DNA of 64,000 nt, taken from the NCBI GenBank assembly GCA_050874665.1, contig JBNMLC010000007.1, positions 1 through 64,000 on the forward strand, given 5' to 3'. The translations under genes were made by a program, and so were the position numbers. Below the pieces are notes generated by a model. The model was not told the DNA's origin. It made no database searches and saw only the letters and a list, made by a program, of their open reading frames with translations. Origin of the DNA: RUG11237 sp050874665 (GTDB taxonomy: Bacteria; Bacillota; Clostridia; Lachnospirales; Lachnospiraceae). This document shows positions 62,121 through 64,000 of the stretch, piece after piece; position 1 is the first letter of the stretch; the number at the start of each line of letters is the position of its first letter.

Positions 62121-63401
62121 TTAACCCTCCGCTTCTTCCGTTTCCTCTTTCTCAGGAATTGTCAAACGAACGGTGTCTATTCTGTTTTTGTCAATATTTT
62201 CCACTTCCAGCCGTATTCCATTTTCTGTTGTAACAGCTTCATGCTTTTCCGGCAAACGGTCTAACAACTCAATAATTAAACCACCTATGGAATCATAATC
62301 TTTTGAGCTAAAAGAAAGTCCCAGAGCATCATTAACATCATCTAACTTCATAGAGCCTTCAATCAGATACTCTCTTTCCGATAATTTACGAATCAAATTT
62401 TTCTCATCTTCGTCATATTCATCCCGGATTTCTCCTACAATCTCTTCTAGCAAGTCTTCTAGTGTAATCAAACCTGCCGTAGCACCATATTCATCTAATA
62501 CAATAGCCAGATTGTTAGAATCCTGCTTCATATCAATCATCAACTCTGATGTTTTTTTATATTCATATGTAAAATAAGCATTACGCAAAATATCTCTCAC
62601 ATGAAATTCCATACCATTTTCATATAAAAGCAAATCTTTGATATTTAAAATACCAATCACATCATCCGTAGTCTCTTCGTATACCGGAAGTCTGGTAAAC
62701 TTCTCTTTTTTAAATATCTCAATTAACTCTTCTCTTGTGGCATCCACATGAGCAAAAATCATATCTACTCTTGGAACCATAATATCTTTTGCTAAAGAGT
62801 CACCAAAATCAAATACATTATTTATCATTTGGCGTTCTTCGCTCTCAATGACACCTTCTTCATGGCTCACATCCACGATAGTTCGAAGTTCATTTTCTGT
62901 CATAGTATCACTTTTACTGTTAGGATCTACCCGCAAAAGCTTTAGAAATCCTAATGACAGCTTATTTATAATAAAAATAACGGGTGTCAGTATAATCATT
63001 ATATAATATATAGCCGGTGCATACATCAAAGCTATTTTTTCTGAATGAATTGTTGCTAATGTCTTCGGCGTTATTTCCCCAAAGACAAGTATTAACAATG
63101 TCAATACTCCGGTAGCAATTCCAACACCTTTGTTTCCTAATAAGCGCGTTGCCAGCACGGTTGCCAATGAAGATGCTAAAATATTCACAATATTATTGCC
63201 AATCAAAATGGCACTGAGCATCTTCCCTGAATCATCTACTACCTTCAATACCATTGCTGCTCTTTTGCTGCCTTCCTCTGCTAAATTCATAATCCGGATT
63301 CTATTCGCTGTTGTAAGCGATGTTTCGGCTGATGAAAAAAAAGCTGACAAAACAATAAGAATCACTAAAATTAACAATTGTATGGCGTCTCCTGAATCCA
63401 A
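62121..63401 (-). CDS. CNNM/HlyC-CorC family membrane protein
   Basis: 426 residues. N-terminal DUF21/CNNM domain with three to four helices (ILVILIVLSAFFSSAETSLT, TRLLGNKGVGIATGVLTLLI), a CBS pair in the middle (MVPRVDMIFAHVDATREELI, VIGILNIKDLLLYENG) and a C-terminal CorC_HlyC domain (LAIVLDEYGATAGLITLEDL). Such proteins influence magnesium or sodium homeostasis rather than haemolysis. SAETSL at the start is a strong family marker. Converges with the amidase gene. Confidence 0.93.
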   Translation of the reverse strand: MDSGDAIQLLILVILIVLSAFFSSAETSLTTANRIRIMNLAEEGSKRAAMVLKVVDDSGKMLSAILIGNNIVNILASSLATVLATRLLGNKGVGIATGVLTLLILVFGEITPKTLATIHSEKIALMYAPAIYYIMIILTPVIFIINKLSLGFLKLLRVDPNSKSDTMTENELRTIVDVSHEEGVIESEERQMINNVFDFGDSLAKDIMVPRVDMIFAHVDATREELIEIFKKEKFTRLPVYEETTDDVIGILNIKDLLLYENGMEFHVRDILRNAYFTYEYKKTSELMIDMKQDSNNLAIVLDEYGATAGLITLEDLLEEIVGEIRDEYDEDEKNLIRKLSEREYLIEGSMKLDDVNDALGLSFSSKDYDSIGGLIIELLDRLPEKHEAVTTENGIRLEVENIDKNRIDTVRLTIPEKEETEEAEG

Positions 63402-63602
63402 AAAATATCTCCCCTTTTCTCTTGCTTATAAGTTTATTGCTTAACAATATACAATTTTTTCTGTAATTTGTCAATAGATTTTGCAGATATTTCAAAGATA
63501 GCGGTAACGAATTTGCAATAATTTTAACATAATTATGATACTTGTCAAATATAATACAGTAAAGTCAACACTTATTTCAATTATTTGGTATGGGAGGTTC
63601 TT

Positions 63603-63968
63603 ATGAATATCAAAATTTCCGTTCTTATAAAAAGCCTTATTGTTTCTTATGTAATTACCTTGTTAATACTGTTTCTACTCTCTTTTCTTCTTCTAAAGCT
63701 TCATTTGAATGAGTCTGTTATAAGTATTGGTATTACATTAAGTTATGTTGTCAGTTGTTTTACCGGTGGTTACCTGACAGGCAAAATGGCAGCTTCTAAA
63801 CGCTTTCTATATGGACTGTTGCTTGGAGGAATTTATTTTATATTTCTCACACTGATTTCCCTTATCATCAACAAAGGTCTGCAAAGCGATGCTACACATT
63901 TTATCACTGTTATGCTTATGTGTTCTTTGAGTGGTATGCTCGGAGGAATGTTAACAAACGGAAGATAA
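63603..63968 (+). CDS. TIGR04086-type small membrane protein
   Basis: 121 residues, four membrane helices: MNIKISVLIKSLIVSYVITL, then SIGITLSYVVSCFTGGYLTG with KMAASKRFLYGLLLGGIYFI and a C-terminal CSLSGMLGGMLTNGR. The GGYLTGK-x-x-x-x-+-x-L-x-GLLLGG pattern matches the TIGR04086 family, which in clostridia tends to lie near SCIFF and sec genes. It is about 2.7 kb from scfA here. Start at MNIKISV after GGGAGG. Function unknown. Confidence 0.85.
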   Translation: MNIKISVLIKSLIVSYVITLLILFLLSFLLLKLHLNESVISIGITLSYVVSCFTGGYLTGKMAASKRFLYGLLLGGIYFIFLTLISLIINKGLQSDATHFITVMLMCSLSGMLGGMLTNGR

Positions 63969-64000
63969 TTCTTTTCGCCTAATAAAATCTATGCTATACT

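Overview
The window is a low-GC Firmicutes chromosome segment, most likely from a spore-forming member of the Clostridia in or near the Lachnospiraceae. The evidence is spo0A, spoIVA and CotF-type coat genes, a SCIFF ribosomal peptide with its radical SAM maturase next to a fused secDF, many intact AGGAGG ribosome sites, glycolytic genes of clostridial type, and methyl-accepting chemotaxis proteins. No rRNA gene or CRISPR array is visible, so the species is not fixed.

Region 1 (about 0.3-16.5 kb) is accessory and eroding. Small intact regulatory, transport and acetyltransferase genes alternate with broken ones: a frameshifted gene at 4.3 kb, a creatininase without its N-terminus at 6.2 kb, an HTH stub at 7.2 kb, a cysteine-rich KTR gene with an amber codon at 8.5 kb, a frameshifted DUF3784 gene at 14.4 kb, a GyrI-like C-terminus at 16.3 kb, and a decayed type III toxin-antitoxin locus (ToxN/AbiQ-like toxin remnant, hairpin terminator, three 36-nt antitoxin repeats) at 15.7-16.2 kb. 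A MerR regulator with a 19-bp-spacer promoter heads an SDR plus iron-alcohol dehydrogenase operon.

Region 2 (16.5-36.8 kb) holds a TetR-controlled heterodimeric ABC exporter, two coat-type genes, glgA, spo0A, an operon pairing an extracellular sugar-binding lipoprotein with a chemoreceptor, a FapA/DUF342 protein carrying about ten 26-residue repeats, degV, spoIVA with a sigma-E-like promoter, two orphan receiver proteins (one with an HPt domain) and gpmI.

Region 3 (36.9-45.1 kb) contains the most unusual unit: a 50-residue peptide with a RiPP-like leader and its own promoter, placed after a fused nucleotidyltransferase/HPr-kinase-like protein, downstream of a secreted two-CBM protein. Beside it lie the glycolytic genes gap, pgk and tpiA.

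Region 4 (45.3-64 kb) is mainly housekeeping: a PHP phosphatase, a lone ECF S component, a CDF metal exporter with a four-hairpin leader resembling a NiCo riboswitch, an rRNA/tRNA methyltransferase, a TrpXYZ-like ABC transporter, a GldA-like dehydrogenase, tRNA-Met and tRNA-Val, recJ, secDF, the SCIFF maturase and peptide, a structured intergenic element that may be a small RNA, a SPOR-domain amidase, a CNNM/HlyC protein and a TIGR04086-type membrane protein. All family names are from reading the translated sequence; no database search was run.
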